DNA from: Diatrype stigma
Lineage: Eukaryota > Ascomycota > Sordariomycetes > Xylariales > Diatrypaceae
Length of the DNA: 64,000 nucleotides
Assembly (NCBI GenBank): GCA_022225965.2
Contig: JAKJXP020000093.1
Span: forward strand, 62,001-126,000
Direction: 5' to 3'
Positions within the stretch are counted from its first letter, which is position 1. Each line of letters starts with the position of its first letter. The notes under the pieces are model-generated. The model saw only the letters and a list, made by a program, of their open reading frames with translations. It made no database searches and had not been told where the DNA came from. The translations under genes and the position numbers were made by a program. Shown here piece by piece: positions 25,005 through 36,863 of this stretch.

Positions 25005-25025
25005 GTCTATCCTACCTCCTGTGGA
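25005..25025 (+). repeat. 21-bp inverted repeat, left copy
   Basis: The exact reverse complement of this 21-mer, which begins GTCTATCCTACC, occurs at 25,347-25,367, about 320 bp away. Both copies read VYPTSCG when translated outward from their own strand. Confidence 0.85.
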
Positions 25026-25346
25026 CCCTTTGCACGTCCCTCGTTCAAGTCATTGCACGCTATTTTGCCATGTACTGTAATACATATGAGTCCATCCAAA
25101 TTGTTAGCAAACTAATGTATCTAAGTATTTCGAACGATGCACGCAAATGCTTGCGTATAAGATTTGCGCATCAATTAACCAGTATTCATCCGATTGAAAA
25201 TTGGAAAACTGCGTATATAATGGAATACAATTGGGAATAAATGCGATACGTTTTTTGAAGTATCCGGATTGGGTGTAATTAAGGGCCGTTATATAAGGTT
25301 TTGTAAGTACGTTGGCATTATATTGGGGCAAGTAGCGGTTTTGGGC

Positions 25347-25367
25347 TCCACAGGAGGTAGGATAGAC
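25347..25367 (-). repeat. 21-bp inverted repeat, right copy
   Basis: Exact reverse complement of 25,005-25,025. It ends six bases before the left arm of the 62-bp foldback, which suggests that both belong to one rearranged repeat. Confidence 0.85.
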
Positions 25368-25373
25368 AAACCG

Positions 25374-25500
25374 GGTTATTTTAAAGTCTTTTATTTTAGT
25401 GAATATATACTTGTACACATCACCTTGAGGGCTGTACAACAGCCCTCAAGGTGATGTATACAAGTATATATTCACTAAAATAAAAGACTCTAAAATAACC
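25374..25500. repeat. Foldback: 62-bp inverted repeat with a 3-nt loop
   Basis: Arms at 25,374-25,435 and 25,439-25,500 are reverse complements at 60 of 62 positions, separated by ACA. The two mismatches are transitions. The arms run from GGTTATTTTA outside to TTGAGGGCTGT at the centre. There is no simple-repeat content, so this is an inverted duplication or two repeat ends joined head to head, not a microsatellite. Confidence 0.92.
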
Positions 25501-26624
25501 GACCACGAGCCAACTTAGCCCAAGCGATTAGTTAGCTCTGTGTTGTGTCATACGAGTAGATCTCTTCTTTTTTTCCTTCTTCTTTTGTTTTCCCTCGTTG
25601 CACCTCTTATAATAATAGTGCCATGCATGTGGGCATTCACATCAGCCCAGGGCAGAGCTGACGAAGCCTCCCCACCATCTAACCAATCTTAGTTCCAGCC
25701 GAAATGACCTGTGGCTTATAAGTCGTCATCGGCGCGATCTTCGATCTCACGCCTAGACTTTCTAGCAAGGTACTACTTTGTATGTAAGTTGCACCACTAA
25801 ACATACGAGTCTTACACAGAAGCAGTTCGTTTTCGTTTCTTGTTTAGCCGCCAGTGGACCATGATTTATGACTTGCACAACAATCAACGAACAAATTGTA
25901 GTACGAGAAGATTGATTGACTGAATGACTAAGCTCATGATATCCTGCATAAGATGCGACGTTGTCAATTATCTCACAGGTTCTACCTCGTAAAGCAGAGC
26001 AAACATAGTGCTAGTAAGCCCCTAGCCCCAGCTCTAAGATCTCTCGTTCCCTCAACGGCGAACTCGCGCTCTCGATAATCGTACAGCATGAAATCGGTCC
26101 GGCGTGACCTCCCAATACTAGCTATTCCGTACAAGCAAAAGCTATCAAGTCCGAATCTTGGCCTCAGAGTGACCAGTACGAGCATGCAATAGACTCCCCA
26201 AACTCCAGATGCACTAGGAATCCTCCCATACAAATGTATGTTCGTCCGAGAATAACTGATCGAGAGTTGGGGTATCAAAAAAACGACGGGGTGTAAAATC
26301 AAATGCAAAATACGTGGTGCCACCCTGTAATAAACCCCAATGGCTTCCGAGGGGCGACCTTCACGCGCAGGCAATCATCATCAAACTCACTTACCATTAG
26401 GACAACCCGTGCCTGGGTCTTCAATGCTCAATACTGTCTTTGGTTAGTATGTTGGGATTCCAATCATGATCCCAAAGCTTGATATGTTCAGTAAGGTGCG
26501 CAGGGTACGTCATAGATGCTGCGGAGTTGGATATCAGCAGTGTTGTACTAGTTGCTCTGGGGACAGGTCAAGAAGGCTGGGTAAGGGAGTTGCAAGAAGA
26601 AAATTGTTAGGAGGCCGCAAGGGA

Positions 26625-29525
26625 TCAAGACCGACGGCGCTTGACATCTAGGATTGGTTAGCAAATGTTTGTCTGCTCGCCGCTTGAACCTTAAGACATA
26701 CCGGTTTGTTCACCTTCACCATCCACATCGTCCGATTCTGATCGTGACCGCTTGTTATGGGGCGATGACACTTGTACCGTCCCATTGGAAGTTGAAGCCC
26801 CTTTTCGCGGGGTCTTCGTCTCCTCAGTATCTGATTCCCATGTGATCTCTTCATCGTTGGACGCCTTCGGGCTTGCCGACACACGAGCCTTTTCTGCGTT
26901 AATGGTGACTTCATCTTTGTTGCTGACGTCTTCGTCATCCGAGTAATCGATCTCATCACGATCGTCGCCATTCAGTGTTGCCGTTGCGCTCGTATTGTCA
27001 GAAATTGGCGCCTCCGCTCGCTCGTTGGGAGATGTCGCTGGTAGACTGTGGCCACCTGTAACTTTGACATCTACCTCATGACCAACCGGGTCGTCGGCGG
27101 TGCGGGAGTCCTTGTTCTCAAGAGGCGACTGGACTGACCGATCTTGATAGGAATGCGTGTTAGTATCGAGTCTGAAATTGTTCGATAGATGAGGCTGCGG
27201 CAACGCAGTAGTCTCATAGCCACTGAAACCCGGGGTCGGCTGGGTGCTAGTTGTCCGTCCTCGTGAGACCAAGTCAAGACTCCTTGAGTCATCGATCTGT
27301 GTGATACTAGTTGATGGCCCTGCACTGTCACTTTCAAGGCGCCAGCTAGCATCGAGGAGTTCTAGTTCCACTTGGAAACAGTCATCACAGTGACAATCCT
27401 GACCTCCAGTACAAGTGAAGGAAAGAGGGGTGGTAAATTGATGGGAGCTTTTACCTTCTTTCGACGGGGATAGATCAAGTTCCTCGTCAGAGAAGTCAAG
27501 CAAGTCGTCTTCCGGTTTGGGGTTGGTGGCATTCTTATCCGCTTCCCCTGAATGTTCCGAGGGATCACCTGTGGATTTCGTCACTTCCAAGGCTGCGGTC
27601 TCTGCTGTTCCAACAGATTGAGACTCGAAATCCCCCTCGAACCCAGCGGTTTCGTCAGCGCCATGATCGTCGTGTGCGTTTTCTTCGTTGGGCCCGTTCT
27701 CTTCGGGACCCTCTTCGTTGTATCCGTCCGGTTTATCAGCCGCTTCATCATCCAGGGAGGCCGAACGGGCTGGACTACTGGGCTCAGAGCCGTGCGCCTC
27801 GTTGAACGGAGTTGCTTCTCGATAGACCGCGATCTCGGACAAACCCCTACCGGAGCTCGCACTATCCAGGAGTGCCATGAGGCGCTGGTTGCAGTTAGGT
27901 CTTACCATGAGGTGGCAATACAAGTTAGGGGTTGTTTCTGCCCCGTCGTTTTTTACTAGGTCGTCGTAGAGTTTTAGAATGTTTCCAAACGTGAACTTCT
28001 CGAGGAAGTCAGGCGTTGTCGACTGGGAGTCAAATTAGTTACCTGTATACGACTTGGTTAGAGCAATGGATGTACATACCTCTGCAAACTCAATTCCAAG
28101 CCCATCTACATGCATTACCAATTCGTCTAGAGGAGAAACTTCCTCTGAAACAACATCCCGTAAGCTTGTTAGGAATTCAGCAAGTGACAACTCAAGAGCT
28201 GACGTCTCTTTGAGAAAGAACTGATTTGGATCATCCTCTTCGGACTTAGCGAACAGTCTGTAATCCGTTTCGCCATATGAGATATACAATCCATGGCGCG
28301 CGGCAATCGCAGTCAGATCTTCAGTAGATGTATCCCGGACATCGTTCAACTGCTTGGGATCCGAGCCGTCTTGATGTGCATCAGTATAATCCTCATGGGT
28401 GTCTGGCTCGTCCTGTAACTCAGGGCTATTCGGTGAAGCCTTGTCTTCTTCGTTCCCTTCGTTGGTTTCATGCTCATCGTTGACATGCCCATCATATGGA
28501 TCACCATTTAGATGGCCTTCCGCAGCTTCTTGATCAGCCACGGAATGACTGTCATTAGCTAATTGCTCTTCCTCAAAACTCTCATCCGCAGGTAGATCAA
28601 GTTCGGCCCCCTCAGTGGCATATTGTATTTGTTCGGCAGAGTCAGGGTTATCGGCTTCTCCAGCCTCTCCAGCCTCTCCGGTCTCTCCAGCCTCTCCGGT
28701 TTCTCCATTCTCTCCGGTCTCTCCATTCTCTCCGGCCTCTCCGCCGAACTGTTCTTCATAACCGGTTACATCATCGTGTTTCTCGTTCGAGGGGGCTTTG
28801 CTCGTTTCCAAGACGCTATTCTGTTCGACTTCGTAAAAAGTGCCAGCTTCATCAAGGCCCACGTTCTCTTGATCAACATCGTGTTGAGTTTGAGCTGCGT
28901 ACGAGGTATCATCAGGCCGGTCAACATCACTAGCGACGGTAAAACCCTGTATGTTCATCTCGGCAGAATGAAGGGCCGTGGTGTCAGAGGCGGGAGGAGC
29001 ATCGGTTGCGGCTGTTGCAGCAGGGCCCTCTAGAGTGGCCTGGACCTTCTCAGCCGATCCGGATACCTGATCAGCTGATGCCTGGAGCCAGTCACCAGAT
29101 TCTATGTTCTGGTCTTCGGTGCCGATGACATCAGCGTAATCGATCTCGTCTACTTGATGAGGTGCGCTGTCATAAGCTGTGACTTCTGGCAATAAACCGT
29201 CGTCGGGGCCACCAATGTCGATCTCTATATCGTTGGCGGCAGTAGCAGCTTCGTTGTGAATGATGTCCTCGGCATCGATCATGCCAAAAGACTCGTCATC
29301 TCCCTCCGCCATAAGCTCATCTCTAGCATCGAAATTGAAATTCTGCATATCTTGGGCCTGATCAAAATCTGCAAGCTCCATGTCTTCGTCAGGTTGTGGG
29401 AAATCGAGGTCGATGTCGATGTCCTCGGCGAACCCGGGTTGAGCCAGGTCCGTCGTGATTTCCATCTCCTCATCCGGCATCATGTCAGTATTGGTATGTG
29501 TTTGGATTTGGGTTACACCTTGCAT
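26625..29525 (-). CDS. Large acidic protein of unknown function with (Gly-Glu-X) tract and basic C-terminus
   Basis: Exons 29,525-28,080, 28,022-26,702 and 26,647-26,625 join in frame to 929 aa. The protein is very rich in Asp and Glu and probably mostly disordered. Its one globular-looking segment, about residues 395-500, spans intron 1 (TSTEDLTAIAARHGLYISYG, then FLKETSALELSLAEFLTSLR, continuing after the intron with STTPDFLEKFTFGNILKLYD). It resembles a fungal-specific domain of unknown function, possibly DUF2420; I could not check this. A cysteine cluster CTGGQDCHCDDC lies in exon 2. The last 23-nt exon adds the basic end DVKRRRS, which may be a nuclear signal. A 10-unit Gly-Glu-X repeat lies in exon 1. 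A later Met (MMPDEEME) is an alternative start. Function unknown; chromatin or nuclear roles are only a guess from composition. Confidence 0.85.
28653..28742 (-). repeat. In-frame 9-bp minisatellite encoding (Gly-Glu-X)10
   Basis: Ten adjacent 9-bp units (GGAGAGNNN on the coding strand, the last with GGAGAA) encode GEA, GEN or GET triplets. It lies inside exon 1 of the acidic-protein gene; unit number probably varies between strains. Confidence 0.9.
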
Positions 29526-31228
29526 CTGAAGGCAGTCTAAACACTGCTTTTAAGGATGCGACTGGCCAAGTACTCCGTGGCGAGATGAAGGGAAGAATAT
29601 CCGCAGGACTAAATGATAATCTTCGCAATAGAGAATAATGAATAACCTCGATGGGAAGGCAGCTAAATTTTGGAATCACAAAAGACAGGGAAGGTGGAAT
29701 GTTCAAAGAAGTGGGCAAAGGCAGTGCTTAAACCTGTAGAGAACAAGAGGGGCCGGGGCGTCACCCTCGAAGCTGTGAATTTTCGTCACCGTTGTAATAG
29801 GCTTTCTGGTCCTATTGCACAACTATCGTTGGAGTTCAAAGTGAACCGTCAGCGACGAACCTAAGTTGGAAGGGGGGCCGACTGTCTTCGGCTTCCCAAC
29901 TACAATAGGCTGCTGTTTCTTGGTCGCGTTTGCTATTGAAATCGTACGAGTGGGGTTTCGATACACAGCGCGGTCGGATTGCAACACGAGCATTGGTTAA
30001 TGCTGCTGCTGCTGAATGATTTCCGAGCAAGGCCAACAAAGGGCGGGCGAGACGAATCCGACTTGGTGGAAGTAATAGAATCGATGTTCAAACGGCTGTA
30101 GCTGCAGCTGTAACTGAAGGTGATTCTTTTCGGTATGGAGATTCGTGGGTGTTGGCTACTACTCGGTCTAACAACAGGTGCAAGAAACCTAGTGGGATTC
30201 GTGACACTAATCTTTGCCTTCGTGGTATGTTCGAAGAAACACGGTGTGAATCAGTGAAAAGGCGTGTTGAAGATCTGATTAACTCAGGAGAATAGGCGAT
30301 AGACTGCTGTGGTCAGTCTTGACGAACTAAGTACGCGTCGATCGGACAAGAAGTGCGGGTAAAGATGTCACTTCTCCGTAAAAGAGCAGTGATGAAGCCT
30401 GCCTTGCCGTTGATGATGAAAGATTTGGTCAAGTTTTATTGAAAGGAAGTTGGGCGGCAGCATCAAATTGCAGGGGAAGTACAGAGAATGGAAATTGTGT
30501 AAATGACCTGTAGTGACCCAATATTTATGACATTGAAAGATTCCGTAGCACCTCGAAAACACCTCCAGCAGTGTTACAGGCATTCCACTCAGGTGCGTGG
30601 AAGCGCTAAAACGGTTGCGGAAATCCAAGTTGGAAGCTACCTACATGTCGATGTCGGTACTAGGTACCTAAGTACCTACCTATTATACACGCTACAGCCG
30701 GACATACCTGCCCCACTTCACGCCCGATCTGCCAGATGTGCCAGATGTGATGGGCAAGTACGAAGGTACGTACGTGGCTGTGTGGCTCTGTGGCTTACGC
30801 ATGTACCGTACATATCCATGGATGTAGGCGGGTACCTGGGTAGGTAAGCCAGTATCACACATGTGGCTTGAAACTATCGTAGATACTACATACATGTACG
30901 TATATACATACACACCTAGGGGACTAGTCGGATCTAACCTATAAGGGCTTAGCTATGCACTCAAGGCACTTCCCCAATGTTGCGGCCAGGAGAACAATTG
31001 GCTTCATCCGTGGGGACCAAGCTGGCAGCAATTCAATGCCCATCAACCTTAGAGTGCCCATTGCCTCACATTCACACAACCGGCAAAATCACAACACCGC
31101 TGTCTCTTCCGGCGCTATCACCGGTGTTCTACTCTCCCAACGTCGCCAACATCTGGGGCTCTGCTCCTCTGTTTCCTTCTTCCTACCTTTTTCTTGAAGT
31201 GACACGTATAGGAAGAGGGTGAAGCAAA
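29526..31228. other. Divergent intergenic region
   Basis: The upstream region shared by the acidic-protein gene and the COPI delta gene. I see no gene. It contains clustered TACCTA/TAGGTA motifs at 30,660-30,690 and TACATACATGTACGTA runs at 30,880-30,910. Confidence 0.5.
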
Positions 31229-33040
31229 ATGGTAACAATTCCAACATCATATCTTAAGCTTTCCAAGCGAAGTGCTGTACTGCACTGTGCTGTACTGGAC
31301 GTAGACAGCGCACCAGATATTGACTTATGACTCTCCAACCTAGGTCGTCTTAGCCGCATCCATCTGTACGAGGGGAGGGAAGGCTGTCCTCTCGAGGCAG
31401 TTCCGCGAGATGCCCAGATCGCGCATCGAAGCCCTCCTTGCCTCCTTCCCCAAGCTCGCAGATTCTGGCACCCAGCACACCACCGTCGAACAGGATAATG
31501 TCCGATTCGTCTACCAGCCTCTCGATGAGCTCTACATGGTCCTTATCACCAATCGCCAATCCAACATCTTGCAAGATATCGACTCGCTCCACCTCTTTGC
31601 TCAGGTCGTTTCGAGCACGTGTCGGAGTTTAGACGAGAGGGAAATCCTACGAAACGCCTACGAACTATTGAGCGCCTTTGACGAACTCGTTACACTCGGT
31701 TATAGGGAGAATCTGACCATCAGTCAAATCAAGACGTTCCTTGAAATGGAAAGTCACGAGGAGCGCATCCAGGAGATTATCGCAAGGGTACGCCACGTAT
31801 CCTTCAGCACGACCCTTACTTTTGCGTATACTGACCCCTGGGCAGAACAAGGAGCTCGAGGCTACCGAAGAGCGCAAGCGCAAGGCTAAACAGTTGGAGC
31901 TTCAACGGAAGGAGACCGCCAGAACTGGCCGTCCTATCCCCCGAACACCAGTATACCCGACTTACACTCCGCCTACCCGCCCGACTCCCGCAGATGCTTA
32001 TGACTCCTACGAAGCCGAGAAGAACAAGACACACAAGTATGGCTTATCCCAGAACACGACCGGCCTGGTAGTTAACATATTGATAGGGCACCGACTCTGA
32101 AGGGTAAGGGGATGCAGCTGGGCAAGAAGTCCAAGACCACGGATATGTTCGAGCGTGTCAGAGGAGATATTGGGGCGGATGTCGATGATTCGCCCCTGGT
32201 GCCAACAGCCCCTGCGCCGGTTGCAGCTGAGCCAGCGCCGCGTGCTTCGACTACTATGGATCGTGATGCCATCCACGTCACCGTCAACGAATCCATCTCA
32301 GCCAAGATCGCCCGCGAGGGATCGGTCAATTCTCTGTCCGTCACGGGAGATCTGAGCCTCCGGATCTCGGATCCCAGCTTAACCAAGATCAAACTCAACC
32401 TCACTGCAAATGCGTCGCACGGTGCTCAGTTCCGCACGCACCCCAATGTTGATCGCGCTCTCTTTACCAGTTCCAAGGCTATCCAGATGAGCAACGTAGC
32501 TCGTGGCTTCCCGGTCAACAACTCGGTTGGAGTATTGAGGTGGCGAGCTTCGCCCAAGACGGACGATACGAGTGCTCTCCCCATCAGCTTCACGGTCTGG
32601 GTGAACAAGGGTTCCGAAGGCAACTACACGATGACGGTGGAGTACGAGCTCACCGGAGGGGATGAGCTGAAAGACGTCACCGTGTTGATCCCCTATTCCA
32701 CGAGCGAGCCATCTGTGTCGAGTTTTGATGCGACTTATGAGGTATCTGGAGATAGCCTAGAGTGGACGATCGGAACTGTGAACGAGGACAACGCCAATGG
32801 ATCGTTCGAGTTCGATGCCCAAGCCGATGACGAAAACGAATTCTTCCCCATGCAGGTCCGATTCTCCAAGACAACGCCATTTATCGATGTTGACGTAAGT
32901 CCCAACAATAACTTTACATTCGTAGCAGGTTTCACTAACTCGTGGTTCAGGTCGCTTCCGTCTTACTTGTGGAAGAAAACGAAGAGGTCACGTTCTCGAA
33001 AGATATTCGATCCGTGGCAGAGTCGTATTTGGTCGAGTAG
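31229..33040 (+). CDS. ret2: Coatomer (COPI) subunit delta
   Basis: Delta subunit of the COPI coat, which retrieves proteins from Golgi to ER. Exons 31,229-31,231, 31,344-31,787, 31,846-32,036, 32,087-32,894 and 32,951-33,040 total 511 aa, the normal family size. The first coding exon is only the ATG; the next exon continues VVLAASICTRGGKAVLSRQF, the conserved N-terminus, so this start is secure. A longin-like domain covers about residues 1-140, then a charged linker (ELEATEERKRKAKQLELQRK), then the conserved APTLKGKGMQLGKKSKTTDM motif. A mu-homology domain fills the C-terminal half (LTANASHGAQFRTHPNVDRA, VLRWRASPKTD) and ends SVAESYLVE. No abnormalities other than the tiny first exon. Confidence 0.96.
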
Positions 33041-33822
33041 ATAATACTATAGAGGCTAGGCGGGGGGTCAAAGGAGTAGGGCACGGGTAAAAATCGTCGT
33101 CTAAGGGGTATTAGAAGAGGGATGTGTTCGTATAGAACAAGCGAAATGGTGACTTGATGCGCTTTAATCGGACATCCAATGCTCTCAGGCTAGCTACCTG
33201 TAGGTAGCTACTGATATGATGTGTGAAAATGACATTGCGGTTGGGACTTAAATATCACCTGCTCACACACTTGGGTGGGTATACAGTACACTAGAATTGT
33301 ACCTACCATGAGGTTGTAGGCATGGACAGCAAGTACGTACGTACCCGACGTATGCGCTGATGTGCTATGGGCGCTAGTTACATAGTAATAGCATCAGTTG
33401 GGTGTAGAAGAGTTGACTGGGTTGAAACAGAGGTGGCAGATTACCGGAAGTTGAAGTACGGAGGTATGTCTATATGTTGATTGATCCTGCACTGTGTAGA
33501 TGGGCCAGATACCACACCTATCGGGCTGATTACATAGACCAGCCCAGTGGATACTATAGATCAAGTTACACTGTGTCTACCTCTGACCGGACGAAAGCGC
33601 GACTGCCAGACCACGCTCTAACATCAAGGCTCCTACCATCCATACTCGTATAATCAATTATATCAATACTCGCATAATCAGTACTCGCATAAAACCAACC
33701 AGCTTTCAACCTCATCGTAGCTGATGCCACACGCCAAGATTTAAGAGGCATCGATCGGGGTTGCATCATGGTGGATTGCGAGGAGAGTCTCCAAGTTGCC
33801 GTGCCGTGTTTTGGGCATCACC
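33041..33822. other. Intergenic region between ret2 and apc4
   Basis: Same-strand spacer of 0.8 kb. It contains a short perfect hairpin near 33,191-33,210 (TAGCTACC, TGTA loop, GGTAGCTA). No gene seen. Confidence 0.5.
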
Positions 33823-36576
33823 ATGACTACTAAACCGATTGAGCTCAAGCTATTCGGGGACACCGAGACGAGACTTGACCCCAGGCCACACCAGGGCCTT
33901 CTTACTTATAACCCTAGCGTCGAGCTCTTTGCCAGAGCTGCTGGTCCAACGAGTCTTCAGATATGGCGGTCCAATGGTCAGGTTGTCGCTAAAGCTAGTC
34001 AGCGCGGAGAGCGAGAGACCGTTCAGGCCCTCCGTTGGAAAGCAGATGGTAACTAACATACACATGTCCTCCACTGGAGTCTCTCCTCGACAACAAGGGA
34101 TAAATGTCGTAGACTAACAAACCTCCAGGCCAGTTCCTCGCCGTAGGATGGAGTGATGGCGTGGTGAGGCTGATGGGCCTCGAGTCCAGCAAGGCTGTCC
34201 ATCAGATGCCTGTGTGCGACCCAGCCCAGTCCAAGATCACCTGTATTGGCTGGGCTCGCAACAACGCTGGGAAGCGCTCGAACATTGAGGTACACCCCTC
34301 TATTCCGGCGTGGAAGGAGCTTTCGTCTCGTGGGCATGACTTGGAAGACATGAAGATCGTGTCAGACCTTCCAAGAGATCTGACCTTCCTGGAAATCGAG
34401 ACAGCGTTGCCCAAGATCAGTCCTCTGCCAGTTTCTGGTGGGTCTGGGTAAGCATGGAACAGATCATTGCTATGTAGGAGGAAGAAAAGCTTATAAAGAG
34501 ATAGTGACGATATGTTCGTTTTCACCACAAGAGCGTCACTTGAGTTCTTGTTCCGGCCCTTCTCGCCGCAAGACAGTGACAAAGTCGATGTGATGATCGT
34601 CGGCACCAACGATGGTCGTATACACCTGAGCATATACGACTCATTTGTCATCGGTAGCTTCAACTACACTCTGCCGCGGTCATTTGGGGGTTCTGGGCCG
34701 CTGCAACTTATTTCTCATGCCTCACACCCGGATCTGTCAACGCATACGCTCGTTTTCCAACCTTCGGGAGGTGGCAACTCGAAGATACTATATCTCGTGC
34801 CAATGGACCTCGCCTTCATATACTCATCCCCTGAGAACTTGTCTCTCTTGTCATCCAAAACCACTACCCTCCAAAAGTTGTTACGCTATCTCAAACAGGT
34901 GCAGCTACACATGATTCATGAGTGGCAGTCGACTCGAGAACTCCCCAGCCGGTTTCTAAACAGTATCAGCCAAACGTTGAAAGAAGCTGGCACATACGGG
35001 GACATGGGGATTGGACAGGCAATGTATCACTCTGTTGTAACCGGCCACACGTTCCCGGAAGTCAAGGAATGGCTTGTCGACCAATTAGCTGAGCGGGTAT
35101 GTTGATAATTTGCACCCTTTCACCCCTCTTCAATCTCCAAGGCTTACCAGCTTCATAGGGTCATAAACGGTGGGACAAAGCCGTTGTGTTTGGTCTCCAG
35201 ACACTTCGCAGCCTGGTTCATGAGAACTTCCTACCAGCACTCGAGCGTATTGGTATTATCCTTAGTCGTCTCCTTGGAATTGCTCGCTTCCATGAATCAA
35301 CCGATGAGATCGGATTCACCAGCGCACAGATAACTAAAGTCGCAGACATCGTATCTTGCCTAATGCTCGTGGGCCACAAGGTGCTGCTGCTCGTCATGGA
35401 AGAACTGGACCTATTCCAGTCCTTCTCGTCTTGGTTGCGCCACGAGATTGACCGTCTTGCCTCCTCATCTTCCTCCGATGAACTCACCGAGCAGGAGGCG
35501 ACAATGGAGCATGGCAAGATACTTACTTATATTCAGCAATACATGCTAGCAAGCCCACTTCAACACTATCTCAGTAACATAAAACCAGAAGATTCTGATA
35601 AGGACTGGCAACAAGCCGAAAGTGGTACATCCCTGCTTGACACTCTTGACAAGCAAATCAAGAAGCAGGAAGCAGCCCAACCACACACGGGTGTTTTCCC
35701 GCAGGTGGAGTTCCTCTGCAGGTACCTAGACAGCAAGGCCAACGTTGTCTTTGAAGGCATCGCAGAAGCCGAGAAGCGGAGCGTTCGATTTGGCCAACCG
35801 GCCAAGATCCAACTGAAACGGGACATAGTCAAATCTGATGTTAGAATGTCCGCTGCCGAGACGCCCGTAAGATGATAGACATGCTACCCAGACAGTTCAT
35901 TCCAAACTAATCAATGTTACAGGGCGCATTACGAGGACTAACATACACTGCTCTGACCACAGAGCGGGAAGAGAGTAATGGTGGGTTATCAAGTTTCCCA
36001 ATCTCTAGGTTGCACCATTAACGGTCTTTCCGCAGTTTACGTGTTCCGAACAGGAACCAATATAGTGAATGGCATAAGTGGTGCGGTCACAACAGAGGTA
36101 TCATGCGTGACCCTTGGTAATGGGAAGGTCCTCGACCTGAAGTTTCTATATGATGATAGCTTGCTGATCCTATGGGCCGTGCAAGGTACGTAACGTCATC
36201 CTCACCCAACAAGCTATAGTGCACACACAACGTTTCCTGACTATCAGATATAGACCAACCCTTGCGAATCGTCAGAATACCGCATAAAGCTGATGATCTA
36301 GGCTACAAGCCATACAAGCCTGGACAGGCAGTGGTTCCGCATGTTCTCAGCAACGAGGAGGTCACAAGCGCGATCCTGAACATGCTGGTACCTACCGAAC
36401 CGGGTTTCGTCCCGGTGCAGATGGAAGTCAAGGAGGCGAGCTCGGAGAGAGGCTATATCCCACCTAGGGTTTGCCTCCTAGGAAGCGATCTCCAGACCTA
36501 CAAGGTTTTTGTGTTGCCGGATGATCCGTTCAAGGAAGCAGCCAAGAATGGGGAGGACGACGTTACGATGCAATGA
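33823..36576 (+). CDS. apc4: Anaphase-promoting complex subunit 4
   Basis: Scaffold subunit of the APC/C ubiquitin ligase. Exons 33,823-34,048, 34,129-34,447, 34,505-35,096, 35,159-35,866, 35,963-36,185 and 36,248-36,576 give 798 aa. The N-terminal WD40-like part is recognisable (LLTYNPSVELFARA, then GQFLAVGWSDGVVRLMGLES with PVCDPAQSKITCIGWARN). The helical APC4 middle domain follows (LQTLRSLVHENFLPALERIG, EIGFTSAQITKVADIVSCLM, FSSWLRHEIDRLASSSSSDE). The C-terminal part begins SGKRVMVGYQVS and ends in an acidic tail. For intron 4, an acceptor at 35,962 keeps the frame; an earlier AG at 35,922 leads to a stop. Orthology rests on the domain order and the CIGW and APC4 helical motifs. Confidence 0.9.
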
Positions 36577-36863
36577 GATATCTATCTGTCCCTCCGCATA
36601 CGTTTCCGCCGCCCCTTATACATAGTTATTGTTGCAAACGGGACAGGAGTAATTTCTGTTTCCCAGTTCGTTCATCGACTCGTTCTAGAAATAAGCATAT
36701 ATGACACGAGCAAACCTACTTGCTGATAGTAATAATTCGTATAAACCAGGCCTGACAAAGTGCGCTCCTATATAAATCTGCGCTCCTATATAAAATGCTT
36801 CATATACCCATAACTATACACATCCGACACATGTACCGATCGTTCACAGTTCACAATTTCACT

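Larger units (their letters stand above)
23402..26624. other. Gene-poor region right of the retroelement
   Basis: I could not support a gene in these 3.2 kb. The first part has normal composition with scattered TACCTA and TACGTA motifs. From about 25,080 to 25,500 the DNA is AT-richer and contains the foldback and the 21-bp inverted pair described separately, probably the remains of a second repeat. A 130-codon minus-strand ORF at 25,982-26,374 has no domain I recognise. Confidence 0.5.

Noticed and set aside
35923..36015. Alternative apc4 model with an early acceptor and a 34-nt intron
   Set aside because: 34 nt is too short for a fungal intron; the acceptor at 35,962 restores the frame with one ordinary 96-nt intron.
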